From Microvelia longipes (Eukaryota > Arthropoda > Insecta > Hemiptera > Veliidae), in the NCBI GenBank assembly GCA_018340805.1, contig JACMZG010001914.1, positions 7,953,049 to 8,017,048 of the forward strand: DNA of 64,000 nt. The letters run 5' to 3'. The translations under genes and the position numbers were made by a program. The notes below the pieces were generated by a model, which worked only from the letters and a program-made list of their open reading frames with translations, was not told the DNA's origin and ran no database searches. Positions 43,557 through 56,100 of the stretch are shown here, in pieces. Positions within the stretch are counted from its first letter, which is position 1; each line of letters opens with the position of its first letter.

Positions 43557-43885
43557 GTAATATATAAATCAAGTAGGAAAACTCCTACTTACTTTGTTCA
43601 GATGCGGGGTTAGGCAGTGGGGTTCAACCCCTCTCCCCCCCTCCCAGTCGTCGTGTGAACGGGAATGAATACGGGGTTTAACCAAGAATCTCATTTTTTA
43701 CATTAAGAGTTGAATCCTCCTTATTGTCATCCTCCTTTATCATCTCATTTTTTACGGTGAAATATACCGTGTGAACAGTTGGGGTTGAAACCCCTGCAAA
43801 ACCCCGCGTGTGGACGAAGTAAACAGACACATGTAAAAAATTCGGACATGCGTGATCAGCTGTTTGCAGGCTCAAAAATATAAAA
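43557..43885 (+). repeat. AACCAAGTAGG-family repeat, copy 3, split by an insertion
   Basis: 43557-43590 and 43830-43885 together match the first 90 bp of 11184-11390. Between them lies a unit with TACTTTGTTCAGATGCGGGG and inverse CCCCGCGTGTGGACGAAGTA ends (about 43591-43829), a MITE-like insertion. Confidence 0.65.
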
Positions 43886-43891
43886 ATCCAC

Positions 43892-44002
43892 AGAGATGTT
43901 ATTGCTAGAGGGGGTCTATTGGTTGAATTTTGAGTCATCAAAAAAATAACCTATCTTCGACTTTCAATATAATCAAATAAACAGAATAAAATTATAGTAA
44001 CA
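43892..44002 (-). mobile_element. hAT-type MITE fragment
   Basis: CAGAGATGTTATTGCTAGAG, GGGGTCTATTGGTTGAATTT and CAATATAATCAAATAAACAG match one end of the family. Confidence 0.6.
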
Positions 44003-44108
44003 CACCTCGTCTACACGATGTGTTCAACCCCTGTTTACACGGAGTAAAATCAGTGTCGAGGATTCACCCTGTTGTTCAACCCAAACACATCGTGTAGACG
44101 CGATGTAA
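43999..44108. mobile_element. Small MITE with CTACACGATGTGTT ends
   Basis: CGTCTACACGATGTGTTCAA and GGGTTGAACAACAGG/ACACATCGTGTAGACG sequences pair over about 25 bp around a 50-nt centre. It shares GGGGTTGAACCCC-type sequence with the insertion at 43591, so the two may be related. Confidence 0.6.
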
Positions 44109-44194
44109 TATATTAAATTACACAGATAATGGTTTTAATATTAATGAAATATTTTAAATACAGATAATGTCCGGTAAGCCAAAAACAAATGATT

Positions 44195-44493
44195 TATTAT
44201 TACCATTCCTTCCAATCCTCCACGGCGCCTTCGACGACAGTGGCCGCGTGACCTTCTTTTATAACCAATATTAATTTAAATTCAAAAACGCAAAACATTT
44301 CAGAAAATTTCAATTCTATTCCACTAATTTAGTTCAAGCCAAATTTTTATATTATAAGTAAAATTGTCAACATTTACCTAACCACGCCAAGGAGTATCAC
44401 CACTGGGTGATTCCTCCTATCAAGACTGCCAAGTCACTTTTACCAACATTAGCACTATGTCAAATACATTTATTGTAGACAATAATCAATAAA

Positions 44494-44542
<49 letters not shown>
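44195..44542 (+). mobile_element. Retroposed sequence with poly(A) tail
   Basis: Ends with CAATAAAG then about 46 A residues (44497-44542), a poly(A) signal followed by a tail. The upstream part (CACGCCAAGGAGTATCACCA, GGGTGATTCCTCCTATCAAG) is repeated at about 60850-61015; the segment at 44210-44265 is also present at 60765-60830 in inverted orientation. No protein recognised. Confidence 0.6.
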
Positions 44543-44545
<3 letters not shown>

Positions 44546-45464
44546 TCTCTTCATGTTTTGCACACGACCCATAGGAAACCACTTTTTTCAAGAAAACTGA
44601 AATTTGTGCGATTGACTAAAATTTTGAGCATGCGCAATAACACGAATGGCTCCACTCTGGATAAGCAGACTACATTTTTTCTTTGTAATTTAAGGTATAT
44701 TTTTAGAAAAATTTAGTTTGAAGAAGTACAAAATTAGTAAACATTTTTCGAGGTCCGGATGTTGGACTATTACTACGTAAATAGATTAAATTGTTTTTAA
44801 TAGTTTTTATTTTAATGCTAAATACCCCTTCTTATTGGACTTTATTGGCCACTTACAGAAGAGGTGGAAGAACAGGTAAGATTCATAAACCTCTCCTTTT
44901 ATTTTTTTTCTTAGTTCCTCTTTTATATACAAAAAATATTATGTGATTTTTTTTTGTAAGAAAAAAATAATAAACTTTTTTATTTATTTTATTGACTAAT
45001 ACATTTTTTGAGAAAGGCAGTAAAGCATCTAATTTACTGCCTATTAATAACAAAAACGTCGACACTATTCGGAGTAGGGCAGCAACTTCAAGATTATACA
45101 TTATGGTCTCTCTAAACATGTTAAATACAATTATAGCATTGAGGTGAAGTGTTTTTAGAAATTTTCAGTTTTGGAATTTAATTATTGTTGCTGTCACTCG
45201 TCAATAAATTAATTTTTTCTATAATAAAATCACAAAAACAAAGTCACTTATAGCTAAGTTGCATTATTAACTGTATTTTTTATCTATGTTTAAAGTAGAG
45301 AATTATACTGCCTAACAACTTTACATAAATACAAAATATTTATTAGCCCAACAAAAAACAAACAACAAATAAAAATTCGCCTGGCTTGCGATCCTTTGCG
45401 CCAGAATTTTCTTATAGAAAGACGAAAGAGGAAATACTTCAGTTCTATAGAGCATTATATTTTA
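44543..45464. other. Intronic sequence without recognised genes
   Basis: AT-rich. ATG at 44815 opens a 20-codon frame (MLNTPSYWTLLATYRRGGRT) ending at a G/GTAAGA donor, but with no other support. The - strand frame at 44883-45119 is low-complexity. Confidence 0.4.
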
Positions 45465-45650
45465 AGCTATAATTATTTCGTTCCCATTTGGGCCATCTTC
45501 AAGCTTAAAGTAACTAATAACTCTCTATGTATCTCTATGTATGAATTATTTCCTTTTGTTATTCTAAAATTATCCTAGTTAAACGGATAATCTAACTATT
45601 ATTATATAGTTTAAGCCTGAAGATGGCCCAAATGACAACGAAATAATTGA
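45465..45650. repeat. Inverted repeat with GAAGATGGCCC arms
   Basis: ATTATTTCGTTCCCATTTGG then GCCATCTTCAAGCTTAAA pairs with TTTAAGCCTGAAGATGGCCC then AAATGACAACGAAATAATT. Related single ends lie at 7750-7835 and near 63180. Confidence 0.8.
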
Positions 45651-45944
45651 ACAAACGTAAGTGAGTTCTTACATTTCAGAAGATTGGGACGGTCAAAATT
45701 TCAAAACATTTTAAATAATTTAAAAATGGCGGCAAAAATAATGAACTCAAAAAAATTAAATTTAAAGGAATAACTCGAGTAATATATCGTTGTAAAGCTC
45801 TTGATTTATAAAACAAAAAATGCTATATATTAAATTCCAAAAAAGTCAACATGGCGGCCATAATTTTATATAATAATTAGTTTTTACTAATTTTATAAGA
45901 ATTTACAAGATAAAGATCAATTGTAATGTATTTTAGATACTTGG

Positions 45945-46780
45945 CGAGCAAAGCGAGTACTTTTTACTGTCTATTACTAATAACTACAATCTTGCGAGCG
46001 ATGCTGGCCCTATTTTAATCATATATATACATATAATAGATATACGCGACTAAGTGAGCGAAGCAACTAATTTAATGTCCATTATTACAAACATGCACAC
46101 TCTAGCGAGCGCTAACTAGCCTTTTTTACTATGTAAAATTCTCAACATACGTAATCTAGCGAGCGAGGCAAGTTTTTTACTATGTAAAATTCTAAACATA
46201 CGCAATCTAGCGAGCAAAGTGAGCCTATTTTACTATGTAAAATTCTGATCATATCCAATCTAGCGAGCCTCTTTTTAATTTCTATTATTATAAACATCCA
46301 CATTCTAGCGAGCAAAGCGAGCCCTTACTTAATGTCTAATATTATAAACATGTACGCTCTAGCGAGCGAAGGGAGCCTTTTTTACTATGTATTATTATAA
46401 ATATACGCAATCTAGCAAGCGGAGCGAGCCCTAATTTAATGTCTATTATTATAAACATGCACACTATAGCGAGCAAAGTATGTATTATTGTAGCTTTTTT
46501 AGTATGTATTATTATAAATATACGCTAACTAGCGAGCAAAGCGAGCCTTTTATACTATCTAAAATTTTAAAAATTAGTAATATAAACTAGATAATTCTAT
46601 GAGGAAGATAATTATAAAGATAAAATTATAATATAATTTTATAATTACTAATAAACTATATTAGTAATATAGCGGGCGAAGCAAGCCTTCTATACATTGC
46701 AGAATTCTTAACATATTTAAACTTAGAAGCGAAGCAAGCCCTGTTTTTTTGAATTTATACTTTAGTATAGTAGCGTGCGA
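45945..46780 (+). repeat. Degenerate tandem repeat with TAGCGAGCGAAGCGAGCC
   Basis: About a dozen units of roughly 60-75 bp pairing TCTAGCGAGCGAAGCGAGCC-like sequence with TACTATGTAAAATTCTAAAC and ATACGCAATC. GC-rich cores stand out from AT-rich surroundings. A second block lies at 47745-47960. Confidence 0.8.
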
Positions 46781-47301
46781 ATGTTTCCCTATTTACTCTA
46801 TCTAGCAAGCGAATGGAGTCTATCAATAAATACTTTAATTTGATGTATTCTTCTAACGTGAGTTTTTGATGCAACGCATTACTAGTTTTAGCTTAAAAAT
46901 ATTCGCGTTATTGAACTGAAGTCTTTCCTTTTTCTTAACAACAATATCGATAGCTTTACTGATAAGATGGATAATGCCATAATAGAATGCCATTTGATAG
47001 TCAATCACATTGCTTCACTCTTAGCTGTATCTGATATTACTTAGTGATGTTAAGCCTGTGCGTCTAAGAAGTGTGAAAGATATAAAGATCATTTTGTCGG
47101 CAGTGACTGCACACCTGTCCTATCTCGTTAAACAGATTTTGTTTTACATCTGAAATTTAGTTATAGAGATATTTTACCTGCCTTATATTCTATTTCAGAC
47201 ACAAAAATAAACTTGTTATTTCTTTCAAGTATGAATCATGATGGTCTTTTAAGTATGAACTCTAGGTAAACGACTTAGGCGGGAAGGGACTGTATCCCCC
47301 T

Positions 47302-47587
<286 letters not shown>

Positions 47588-47744
47588 CGAGTATATAGTA
47601 TATAGTATATATAGTATAGTAGTATAGTATAGTAGTATATAGTAGTATATATATATATATATATAGTATATATAGTAGTATATATATAGTAGTATATATA
47701 GTATATAGTATATAGTAGAGTATTATAGTAGCGAGTATATATAT

Positions 47745-47845
47745 AGCAAAGCGAGTACTTTTTACTGTCTATTACTAATAACCACAATCTTGCGAGCGAA
47801 GCTAGTCCTATTTAATTATATATATATAATATATATATATATATA

Positions 47846-47882
<37 letters not shown>

Positions 47883-47960
47883 GCGACTAAGTGAGCGAAG
47901 CAACTAATTTAATGTCCGTTATTAAAAACATGCATACTCTAGCGAGCGAAGCGAATCTTC
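47745..47960 (+). repeat. Second block of the GCGAGCGAAGC repeat
   Basis: Positions 47745-47815 repeat 45945-46015 almost exactly (AAGCGAGTACTTTTTACTGT), interrupted by (TA)n at 47820-47882, then resume with CGCGACTAAGTGAGCGAAGC as at 46045. This indicates segmental duplication of part of the array. Confidence 0.75.
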
Positions 47961-48107
47961 TTTACTATGTTAAATTTTAAAGATACGCATTTTAAAATAT
48001 AATTTGTTTTACCTGCTTATATTTCAGACACAGAAATAAATTTGTTATTTCTTCCAAGTATGAATTATGATGGTCTTTCAAGTATCAAAGTATCAATTTC
48101 CCGATAT

Positions 48108-48111
<4 letters not shown>

Positions 48112-48160
<49 letters not shown>
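48112..48160. repeat. (TA)n microsatellite
   Basis: Flanked by GATGGTCTTTCAAGTAT, which also occurs near 47231, again indicating local duplication. Confidence 0.95.
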
Positions 48161-48161
<1 letters not shown>

Positions 48162-48889
48162 TTCATTGTTTTGGACATTAATTATAGACACGCTTTGCTC
48201 CTGAATAAACAAATTTTCGTTGTCATAAAATCTATTTTTACAGGTATGTAACATAATCTACTATTCACTTAATAAGTTAATATATTCAATAATATTGAAT
48301 ATTATTTAATAATAAGTTAGTGGAGAAAAGGCAAAAAATGTAAAACTGACAATAATATTGACAGGCCTGAGTCAAGTAACTCACTTTTTTCAATCAGTTT
48401 GATCAACAAAGCTATCTTAATGATGAGACACGCCCACCGACGAACTTAGCCTACTGAACAAGATCAACATGTCTGAAAACGGCCTTCAGATCAGATTGAT
48501 CCGATCTGAAGACACTCGCGATTTCACTATGGTTTTTTGATGAAGAGTAAAAAGTAAGGTTCTAAGTATGATATTGAAAATCGGAGCACTCAAGACTCAT
48601 CAGCATAATTTGCTCAGCACCTGAAATAAATTGTAAATTTCTACGACAAATAGTACCAGACCAAAGTAAGTCATTCGTTATTGTCGCGAGCAGCACAGCT
48701 TTAACAGCAAATAATTATAAGTGAATTGTGTAAAATAGATTTATCTACAGACGTTGTAGATAAATGTAAAGTTTATTGACTAGTGCTTAGGGTGTAAAAA
48801 AAACATTTTTCACTCCCAAAAGAGAAAAAATTACTTTTTCTCCCTTGAGAGTAAAAATTGTTTCCTATAATTGGGGTTAGAGCCAATAT

Positions 48890-49332
48890 ATGAGCATCTG
48901 GCTCTTGGATCGTCAGCCTATCTTACAAGAGTTCACGCTAAACGCATAACATTCATGTGTTTATGTTTAGTATATCTATAAATATTTCAGGCGTTTTTAA
49001 GTAGTTCCTCCTTGTCAATTGTAAACAACCAGTGCAAAGTATACGAATTTTATACGAAGTATGAATATAAGTTTGACGACCAAGAGCCAGATGCTTACAT
49101 CATCCTCATCATCGCGTTAGTAGATAATACCATAACGCCATACTCTAGTAATATATTAGTGAATAACTTCTAGTATCAATGAGCACGACGACGTATTGTA
49201 TTCAAATTGCTGTAAATCCAACCTTTTTAAGTTTAACATGGTCATGCTAACATGTTTTAACATGAAGGAGTTTACTCCTTTATGTTCAGAGGCTCGTCGT
49301 GCTCATTAATAGTAGAAGTTATTCACTGATAT
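48890..49332. repeat. Two adjacent inverted repeats
   Basis: GAGCATCTGGCTCTTGGATCG (about 48893) pairs with CCAAGAGCCAGATGC (about 49080). GTGAATAACTTCTAGTATCA then ATGAGCACGACGA (49162-49194) pairs with TCGTCGTGCTCATTAATAGT then AGAAGTTATTCAC (49290-49325). Probably one fold-back element with a nested hairpin. Confidence 0.7.
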
Positions 49333-49952
49333 AACTTTATTAGTTGAGAGCTCGAGAGTTGCCTCGCCTGCTTATGATGGCGTCATGCTGAAACCGGTCC
49401 AGGGGTGTTCATATCCAACAGCAAGTACGTTAGATGACGGCGACGTCAGGATAAAATTTTGTATGCACCTTGGGAGTAAAGCGGTATTTTACCCATGCCA
49501 CATTTACTTTTACGGCATCGCCTCGGGAGTTAATAGCCATCACTGCTTCAGTCTTTACTCGTGAGTTAAACACATAAATTCCTCTACTTCGCCTCGGGAG
49601 TTAAAGCTTTGGTTCCTCGGCTTTTACCTTAAGTAATTTCTCAGGGAAATAATAGCATTCTTTAATTCCTTGGTACATAAATAACTATTAAGCTTTTATT
49701 TTATTTTCAATGTCTTTTACAAAAAAAGCTTTTCTTTGTTTTTCAAGCTCTTTCAAATTGTATATTTTAACATAAAAGTGGAGGGGGGAGTGGCCCACTT
49801 ATGTTGGTCAGGTGTCTCGGGTACAAGGGGTGGTTGTCCAGACTAGCTGTAGTCTTGGCACTAATTTTCAATTTTTTTCTCATCTTCCCTCCCCCCGGAT
49901 ATTTTTGGGGTATTTCGGACGGTGTATTATGAGGTTTATCTTGTTATTACAG

Positions 49953-50114
49953 TTTCAACTCTGGCTTAGATCTTTAATTTAGTGTCTGTGCCGTTTTCCG
50001 TCTTCAAACCGCGGTCTGCGGGAAATTAGTTTTTCTATTTAGTTCGTTTGTGTAAAAATGAGATGCGATCTGCCGCCGCAACATTGGCTGTATTTCCCTC
50101 CTTCTAGTAACAAC
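49953..50114 (+). CDS. ZCCHC24-like gene, exon with predicted start codon
   Basis: An acceptor TTGTTATTACAG ends at 49952. A 105-nt leader precedes ATG at 50058, whose A-rich context (GTAAAAATGAG) suits insects. The coding part is 19 codons, MRCDLPPQHWLYFPPSSNN, ending in phase 0 at AAC/GTATGT. It joins in frame to the Gly-rich exon at 57314. The QHWLYFPP stretch resembles the short aromatic N-terminal motif of ZCCHC24 only loosely, so this start is inferred from splice phase and position. Confidence 0.55.
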
Positions 50115-50439
50115 GTATGTTTCAAATAAATAAATTTCAATATTTATTACCTTAAAAATATATGAAGAATTTGTTTTTCTCAATCATTGTTTAAATTTAT
50201 TTGTTTGTTTTAAAATTGTTCTTGAATATATAAAAGATTTATTTTCTCTTCATTCTTTTTATCAGTGCAGTGATGAATATAATGAAAAAACCAGCTAATA
50301 AAATTAATATCAGTGTAAAAATAGTATTTTTTAAAAATACTTTTTTAGTGTAATAATTAGATCCTGTAAAATATAGCTATGTACTATGATCATGTGAGAA
50401 AAATGAATGTACATGCATTGCATCGTCTATGGTTTTCTA

Positions 50440-51003
50440 CGTGTACGAGTACACAGTCTATAGAGTACAAAAAGTACGAGTACACAGTCTATAGAGTACA
50501 AAAAGTACGAGTACACAAAGTACAATGGTCTGTAGAGTACAATAAGTACGAGTGCACAGTTTATGGTGTACAGTGAGAAAGATTACATAGTCTATGTTAT
50601 ACAATGAGTACGGGTACGCAGTCTATGGTGTATAATGAGTACGATTACACAGTTTATGGTGTACAATGAGTACAGGTACACAGTCTATGTTGTACAATGA
50701 GAACGATTACATAGTTTATGGAGTACAATGAGTTCGAATACACAGTCTATGTTGTACAATGAGAACGATTACATAGTCTATGGAGTACAATGAGTTCGAA
50801 TACACATTCTATGGTGTACAATGAGAACAATTACATAGTCTATGAAGTACAATGAGTTCGAATACACAGTCTATGGTGTAAAATGAGAACGACCACATAG
50901 TCTATGGAGTACAATGAGTTCGAATACACAGTCTATGGTGTACAATGAGAACGATTACATAGTCTATGGAGTACAATGAGTTCGAATACACAGTCTATGG
51001 TAT
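50440..51003 (+). repeat. Minisatellite, about 30/60-bp unit
   Basis: Around nineteen units of TACAATGAGTTCGAATACAC then AGTCTATGG, alternating with TACAATGAGAACGATTACAT; a dimeric 60-bp unit is clear after 50680. It ends exactly where LINE sequence begins. Confidence 0.9.
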
Positions 51004-51878
51004 AAAATCGTAAGTTGGTTGGAGATTGTTATCTAATCTATTTTGAGTCAAAGTTAGTAAAGTGTCATTATATTCTGTCCAGTCAGTTTTATTAATATTC
51101 CAGCGTCTTGCAGGGTATCGGTATATTTTGGGTATATTAGATGGGTTTGTTTCTATTATTACAGGAAAGTGGTTTGGAACCATGAGGGTCGTCTAAAATG
51201 GTCCATGTAAAGTCTGTTGCTATGGTGTTTGAAGCTAGGGAGAGATCAATTGTAGAGTTGGTTTTTTGGTTTATTTTTGGAATTAGAGTTGGTTTGTTAT
51301 CGTTAATAATAATTAATACAATTTAAAAGTTAAAAATAATTAAATACAATAGTATTTGTTTCTTCAATAGCCGTCAGTAAATTGTCTCCTTTTAAGTCAG
51401 TGTAGGTACATCCCCAAGCAGTGTGGTGGCTATTAAAGTCTACTAATATTAGGTATGGAGTGGTTAAGGACTTGAATAAATTAAGCCATTGGTTTGTCGT
51501 TATTTTATTAATTGGTGGGTTGTATAATGAAATGATATTTAATGTTGAGTGTTTTTAAGTTATTGTATTCCTATAAGTCTGAGTATATGAGTGGTTTGTA
51601 TTAATTAATATTGCGACTCCACCGCCCTTTCTGTCGTCTTGTCTGTTAAAAGATAGTAAATTATATCCTTGAAAGGTGATATTAGTTTGTTTGTCAAACC
51701 ATTTCTCAGAGAGACATGCTATGTCTATATTAGATGTGAATAAGAGGTGTTCGAGAACGTGTTTTTTATTATTTGCAGATCTAATGTTCCACTGCAATGT
51801 CCTAAACGCCCGCAAGTTAAACTTGCGAGCATTCAGGATACTGCAGTTGTTGTTTGTTTTGTTGGGAGGCTTAGCCAT
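51000..51878 (-). pseudogene. LINE ORF2 endonuclease domain, truncated and broken
   Basis: ORF2 begins two bases after ORF1 ends, as in coupled translation. The 107-codon opening covers the first half of the endonuclease; a stop or frame change near 51558 and again near 51290 breaks the rest. Reverse transcriptase is absent. Confidence 0.65.
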
Positions 51879-51879
51879 G

Positions 51880-52964
51880 TTATGGCGAGTTAAGTTTAGA
51901 AAGTATTAAGTTTTTTATAGTATTATTATCATCTATATGAGTTTGAGTAATATTAGTATGTAATTTTAAATATGTTTTTGTAACTTCAGTTATAATGTTT
52001 AAAATATGGTGTTGATTAATATTAATATTATGGTGTTCGGAAGGTGTCGATGGTTTATAGGGGTTTGTTTGAATCAGTCCTCCCGGTGTTTGTTTAGGAT
52101 TAACATGGGTTTGGATATTCAGGTTGTTATTTGGGGCTGTGTGATTAAGTTTTTTGCGTTTAGGATTTTGTTTGGGGATGGGTAAGATTTGCATTGGGTA
52201 TTTACGAGTTTCAGTATTTATGATTGGGTTGGAAGGAGCACTTTGGGTCGGTTCCGATTGAAGGACTGTTGCGTATGTTTTGTTTGATATTTGTAGTTTT
52301 GCTTCACCAAAAGATATGTTATTTTTATCATAGTCTGTTTGACATTGCATTTTTGAATTTTAAACTCGGGACAGCCTTTTAAGTTGGTTGTTTTGTGTCC
52401 TTGTTTACAGTGTACACATATTGGGGAAGTAATTTTAGGGCATGGTTGAATTTCATAATTATTATTAATACCGTGAGTTGAAGGGTTTAACCCGCATGTT
52501 TCACAGCGGGTGGAACCTTTGCAATCTGTTTCTTTATGTCCGAAACGCAGACAATTTAGGCATTGTATTACTCGAGGGATGTAGGGTTCTATTGGGCATC
52601 TAACAAAGTGTAGGTAGTTTGTCCACGGACTGTGATAAAAATAGATTGTGTAGGGATGAATTTTGGTGCATTGTTGTCTATTACTGTTTGTTGTTGTTTG
52701 GAATTGCATGTTTTCTAGGATTTCTGTTTCTGATAAGGATTGTTCAATTCTTCGAACAACTCCTTTTTTGTTGAGAATTGACTTTGGGATAAATAAGGTA
52801 TACTTATTTTTCAATATTGGTGAAGTTATTAGTTTATTTGCATTATCTTTTTTTTTTAATTTAAGCTGCCACTCCTGACAGCGTAATGATTTTATCACAT
52901 AATAATGTATTCTTTCTCTAATATTTATAGAAATATTCTTTTTATTTAGATTATTATTATACAT
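51880..52964 (-). pseudogene. LINE ORF1 (gag-like, CCHC zinc knuckles), frameshifted
   Basis: 248 codons from 52964, then continuing in another frame through 51880. The central zinc-knuckle triplet (C-X2-C-X4-H-X4-C and variants) is the nucleic-acid-binding part of Jockey-type ORF1 proteins. The C-terminal part is Asn/Pro/Thr-rich. Confidence 0.7.
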
Positions 52965-53149
52965 AGATAATATAAAAATATATATATAATATAAAATAAA
53001 TAATATATAATCAATAAAAAATATAATAATAATATATAAGATAATAATAATATATAATATATACTATATTATAGATTATTATTCTTTTATTTTATTTATT
53101 TTAGAGAATCATGGGATTATAGACTTGTCTTCCTACGGGAGCCATTGGT

Positions 53150-53295
53150 AAGACTTCCTCTAAAAGCCATTCTTAGTCCGCCTCTGGGAGCCATAGTCTA
53201 GTCCGCCTCTGGGAGTCTAGTCCGCCTCTGGGAGCCATAGTCTAGTCCGCCTCTGGGAGCCATTAGTCTAGTCCGCCTCTGGGAGCCATTAGTCT
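53150..53295 (+). repeat. Minisatellite, TCTAGTCCGCCTCTGGGAGCC unit
   Basis: About six copies of a 23-30 bp unit containing GTCCGCCTCTGGGAGCCAT, followed by a tail with CACTGATGATGACGTC...GGTCGAAAAC. Confidence 0.85.
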
Positions 53296-53957
53296 AGTGC
53301 ATTTCTGTCCTTTATCTGTTTTTTTTTATATTTTGTAATTTTTATTACAAAAGGCACTGATGATGACGTCTTGTTAGGTCGAAAACGCTAAGACTTTTTA
53401 TTCTTTTGTTCTATGACGATTAACTCCATTTATGCTTATTCTAATACACATGTAGTTTGTTTTCTACCTTACCTCATTTACACAGTAGATGAGATAAGTA
53501 AAAAGTTGAAAAACTTTAACATTATCATCAAGTTATAATGTAAAACAAACTAAACGAGAATTATAAACGATATAAATAAATGGAAACATTTAAATATAAG
53601 ATAAAACAGAGCAAAAAGAACAAATGACTTAGAAAAATGACACTTTTCTCAATGAATATGCCAATTCTTTTCTGCCAATATGCCAAAAATTTTAAACAAA
53701 TATACCAACACTGTAGTATTTCAATATTTGTGAATTAACTATTTTAATTATTAACAAATATAGACTGTACCGTGTAGATCCTGGAGTTATTAGCGCTTAG
53801 ATTTTATTAGTTAACGTAAAATGATGAGAGAGATATTAAACAAATATAAACAAAATACAAATGCACTAAAATAGAAATATATTCAAAGCTGCACTCAGAT
53901 TAAATTAAAAATTAAATCAAATAAAAAAAATGTACAATTTTTTATTAGGAAACCTTT

Positions 53958-54568
53958 TAAATGGGTTGTCACGAGTTTCTAAATAAACTGATAAGAAAGT
54001 GAAAATCACAATAGAGTGTTTTATATTATTTATTGTTAATTGATTTTCCTTTTTAAATAATTTTAGTTTACACAAACTCACTAAATTACTCTTTCATTGC
54101 ATCCAATTAGTTGTAACAAGTATTTAAATTAACTGATAAGATTATGTTTTCCAACCTTTGTGTTTTATTTTATTTATCTTATGAAGTGTTGCTTCTTGTT
54201 TATCATGAAACAAATATTGTACTCACAGTTTAATATAAAACCGTGCTTTATATTTTTTATAAAATATGACCGGGTTATCGGTAAATACCAGCATACAAAA
54301 TGAACTAATCCAAGTCTGCAGTGATTAGAGCCTGATTCTGTATTTAAAATCCTGGAATAATCGAAGAATTTATCTATGAAATATTGACAATTTTATAGCA
54401 GCTATGGTCATAAATTTTTGACTCATTTATTACAAATAAGTAACAATATAGAAATAAATTAATTATTTCAATCGGCTACCATGCTAATCCTATGAATTTT
54501 TTCACCCTTTCGGTTTTTCCGCCATTGGTATTGTCAACCTTACAACTATCTTTTTGAATCGCGAATTC
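53958..54568 (+). repeat. GGGTTGTCACGAGT family, copy 2
   Basis: Colinear with 35160-35775, including AGCCTGATTCTGTATTTAAA and TTGTCAACCTTACAACTATC blocks. Confidence 0.7.
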
Positions 54569-54599
54569 TTTTTGGTGTAAAAGCCTTTAGTTGTGACAA

Positions 54600-54895
54600 C
54601 AGATTTTTAGCTCACAACCTATAAGCTGGTGTTGGGTGAATTGCCGGATCACCTTAAGCAACCAGGATTCACCTCACCTATAAGCGTTGGGTGAATTGAC
54701 CTATAAGCTGTTGGCCGAACCAGGATTCACCTCACAACCTATAAGCTGGTGATGGGGTGAATTGGCCGAACCAGGATTCACCTCACAACCTATAAGCTAG
54801 TGTTGGGGTGAATTGGCCGAACCAGGATTCACCTCAGAACCTATAAGCTGGTGTTGGGGTGAATTGGGCGAACCAGGATTCACCTCACAACCCAC
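54600..54895 (+). repeat. Minisatellite, about 54-bp unit
   Basis: Five to six copies of AACCAGGATTCACCTCACAA then CCTATAAGCTGGTGTTGGGG then TGAATTGGCCG. Confidence 0.88.
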
Positions 54896-55786
54896 CTTAT
54901 GAAATCAATTTGGTTATAATCATATACCATAGGCCCTGAACAATAAATAAATAATTTAATAAGGTAAAATAAATAATTCGGCATGAGCGTGCAATGAGAC
55001 CCCAGGAACCCAATGATGCTGAAGTGTCCTCTTCTCTTCCTTCCTCTTAATATCAAATTGGATTTGTTTAAATCGTAAACCTGAGATTAAAATTGAAGAT
55101 GGTGACGACTTATCCTTAATTGATGATGGATGGTATAAGACCATGAATGTTGATCCACTGGAGATGGTGATGAACGAGTTGGTGAGAAGTGGCAATGTCC
55201 AAGAAATGGCGCTCTCACACAACCGTAATACTACCAAGAAATGGCGTTGAAACACAAATGGTGACTGAAATGGATTTAATTAAATAATTGTGAAAAAATG
55301 CACATTGAACAATTAATCACCTGTGGTACCCCAATTTATCTGCATCGAAATTTCCACCGGTTGCTGGATCACAATTTATCAGCTTGAACAGCTAGAGCAA
55401 CTCTAAACATAGATCTAGAAGTTGCTGAGTCAACGTTGCCTAATAAATTGTGACCAGCAATCAGCAAAACATGGGTGCATTGTGGGAGTAGCATACTTCG
55501 TTAATTACAGGGGACCTAAATTAGGAGTCAATTAAAATCTAAGGAGGAACTATGGTATATCTTTTTGCTAGATTAACATAAATTCAAAAACATTAACAAA
55601 AATATAAATAAATGTTAGGAGAAGTCCTAACATCCGCGAAGCCGTGAAAAAAATAGCCTCCTAACCTAATAATAAAAATGTTTCCTTTTGTTAAAATACT
55701 TATCGTAATCAAAATTGTTACCATTACTATTTTAATAACTATGACATTGATATGAATATGTTAATTTTGTTACGACTTTTGCTAAC
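54896..55786. other. Unassigned sequence
   Basis: A 99-codon - strand frame (55255-54956) has no recognisable motif. A palindrome TGTTAGGAGAAGTCCTAACA at 55614-55633 resembles an LTR terminus, but no LTR pair was found. Confidence 0.35.
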
Positions 55787-56100
55787 TTGAAAGTTAAGTT
55801 ATAGGTTACCGCAATACTCCCTAATCTGGGAACCGCATTAAATTCTAAAAAAATGGATACTAATATCAGTAATTTTTTATCACACTATTATTGTTAAATA
55901 TATTAAATATATATTTTTGTTAAAAATATACCTTTCTTGTAGTTACGAAAAAAATCTGTGATACATGTCAAACAATAAGCCTAATAAATAAATTACCTGA
56001 ATATAATGATATCAATGTTTTCAGGATTTAATGGGGTTTCCGAAATTGGCCATATTACGGTATCCTATAACTTAACTTTCCAAAGTTACTTAAAGTAGTA
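55787..56100. mobile_element. MITE-like inverted repeat element
   Basis: TTGAAAGTTAAGTTATAGGT-TACCGCAATA...AACCGCATTAAAT pairs with ATTTAATGGGGTTTC...TATTACGGTATCCTATAACT-TAACTTTCC. About 310 bp, arms about 65 bp. Confidence 0.65.

Larger units (their letters stand above)
51000..52970 (-). mobile_element. Jockey-clade-like LINE, 5' two thirds only
   Basis: The - strand carries ORF1 (52964-52218, then -1 frame 52350-51880). ORF1 has gag-type zinc knuckles: CLNCLRFGHKETDC, then CETCG and CVHCKQGHKTTNLKGC. ORF2 starts at 51878 with an AP-type endonuclease: TLQWNIRSANNKKHVLEHLL, CLSEKWF, DDRKGGGVAILI, a DFNSHHTAWG motif and HFPVIIET. The expected SE-T-W reads SEKWF, and the S-D-H-F motif reads PNHF, so the enzyme is probably dead. 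The reverse transcriptase is missing: sequence stops at the minisatellite. Losing the 3' end is unusual for a LINE. Confidence 0.75.

Noticed and set aside
44815..44874. Exon MLNTPSYWTLLATYRRGGRT
   Set aside because: A donor-like GTAAGA follows, but the peptide is short, unrecognised, and has no partner exon in phase.
55614..55633. LTR terminus (TGTTAGGAGAAGTCCTAACA)
   Set aside because: It is a short palindrome; no second LTR, primer-binding site or gag/pol sequence was found nearby.
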